Assembly (NCBI GenBank): GCA_050290865.1 | Contig: JBNKIW010000096.1 | Location: forward strand, 1-6,281 | DNA length: 6,281 nucleotides | DNA from: JARRLC01 sp050290865 | GTDB lineage: Bacteria; Pseudomonadota; Alphaproteobacteria; Rhizobiales; Rhodomicrobiaceae | Reading direction: 5' to 3' | Shown here: positions 6,150 through 6,281 of the stretch, in pieces | Numbering within the stretch: the stretch's first letter is position 1 | Layout of the letters: the number at the start of each line of letters is the position of its first letter | The notes under the pieces: generated by a model | Told to the model about the DNA's origin: nothing | The model's input: the letters and a program-made list of their open reading frames with translations, nothing else | Databases searched by the model: none | Translations under genes and position numbers: made by a program

Positions 6150-6183
6150 GCTGACAATCGAGGCGTTGTCCACCTCTGTCAGC
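6150..6183. repeat. Long imperfect hairpin just before the integrase ribosome binding site
   Basis: GCTGACA (6150-6156) pairs with TGTCAGC (6177-6183), and inside it GAGG (6160-6163) pairs with CCTC (6173-6176). This gives an 11-bp stem with a three-base bulge (atc) and a 9-base loop. The right arm touches the AAAGGAG ribosome binding site at 6184-6190. It could be an operator or mRNA structure controlling integrase translation, or a recombination site at the element end. Confidence 0.5.
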
Positions 6184-6196
6184 AAAGGAGTTCCCC

Positions 6197-6281
6197 ATGA
6201 GTACGCGTCCTTCTCCGACAATCAGCCCTCTGCGCCAACGCATGATCGACGACATCGCTGCCCGCGGACTGGGCCGTGACA
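6197..6281 (+). CDS. Tyrosine recombinase/integrase, amino-terminal part (runs off window)
   Basis: ATG 6197 is preceded by AAAGGAG at 6184-6190 with six bases between, a strong ribosome binding site. The 28 complete codons visible begin MSTRPSPTISPLRQRMIDD and continue IAARGLGRD. The pattern 'SPLRQRMI-DM--R-' is how many rhizobial and related proteobacterial tyrosine recombinases begin, just before their SAM-like DNA-binding domain. These often sit directly upstream of an IS91-type transposase. The catalytic R-H-R-Y residues lie beyond the window, so activity cannot be judged. The gene diverges from the helicase and shares the region 5855-6196 with it. The identification rests on a short stretch. 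Confidence 0.7.
   Translation, partial: MSTRPSPTISPLRQRMIDDIAARGLGRD

Noticed and set aside
5855..6157. 101-codon amino-terminal extension of the helicase
   Set aside because: The extension lacks any helicase-like sequence, overlaps the hairpin and promoter region, and is not needed: the Q motif normally lies within the first 20 residues.
1..6281. CRISPR array, tRNA or rRNA genes
   Set aside because: I saw no regularly spaced direct repeats, no cloverleaf with T-loop and anticodon signatures, and no rRNA-like sequence.

Overview
The window looks like a piece of an accessory replicon or genomic island from a GC-rich alphaproteobacterium, most likely a member of the Rhizobiales (Rhizobium, Sinorhizobium, Agrobacterium or Mesorhizobium type). 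The basis is high GC content, the style of the DinB and UvrD-like proteins, remnants of an ISAs1-type element, and an integrase start of the kind found next to IS91-type transposases in rhizobia. The genus is inference; nothing in the window proves it.

Layout. Bases 1-762 are insertion-sequence debris: the carboxy end of one transposase with its right terminal repeat (1-155), an internal fragment of an ISAs1-family transposase (about 154-537), and a 228-bp MITE-like element (535-762). Three copies of one 20-bp terminal repeat (CTCAnnnATCCCCTCATTTT) bound these pieces. Directly after them lies a small protein gene with one carboxy-terminal membrane segment, probably cut at its 5' end by the IS material (746-1126). 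A 410-bp stretch without a recognisable gene (1127-1536) follows, then a complete small zinc protein of the GFA/CENP-V family on the + strand (1537-1974).

Bases 2156-5854 hold the main unit, a three-gene block on the - strand read from right to left: a complete UvrD/Rep-type SF1 helicase (3779-5854), a complete DNA polymerase IV (dinB, 2666-3778) whose first ATG directly follows the helicase stop codon, and a 140-residue protein of unknown function (2156-2578). A near-match to the alphaproteobacterial LexA box (GAAC-N7-GAAT) lies 34 bp in front of the proposed helicase start, between weak -35 and -10 hexamers. This makes a damage-inducible translesion cassette of helicase plus polymerase a reasonable hypothesis.

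The right edge (5907-6281) carries several hairpin-forming inverted repeats, then a strong ribosome binding site and the first 28 codons of a tyrosine recombinase running out of the window on the + strand. The helicase-dinB block is therefore bracketed by mobile DNA on both sides.
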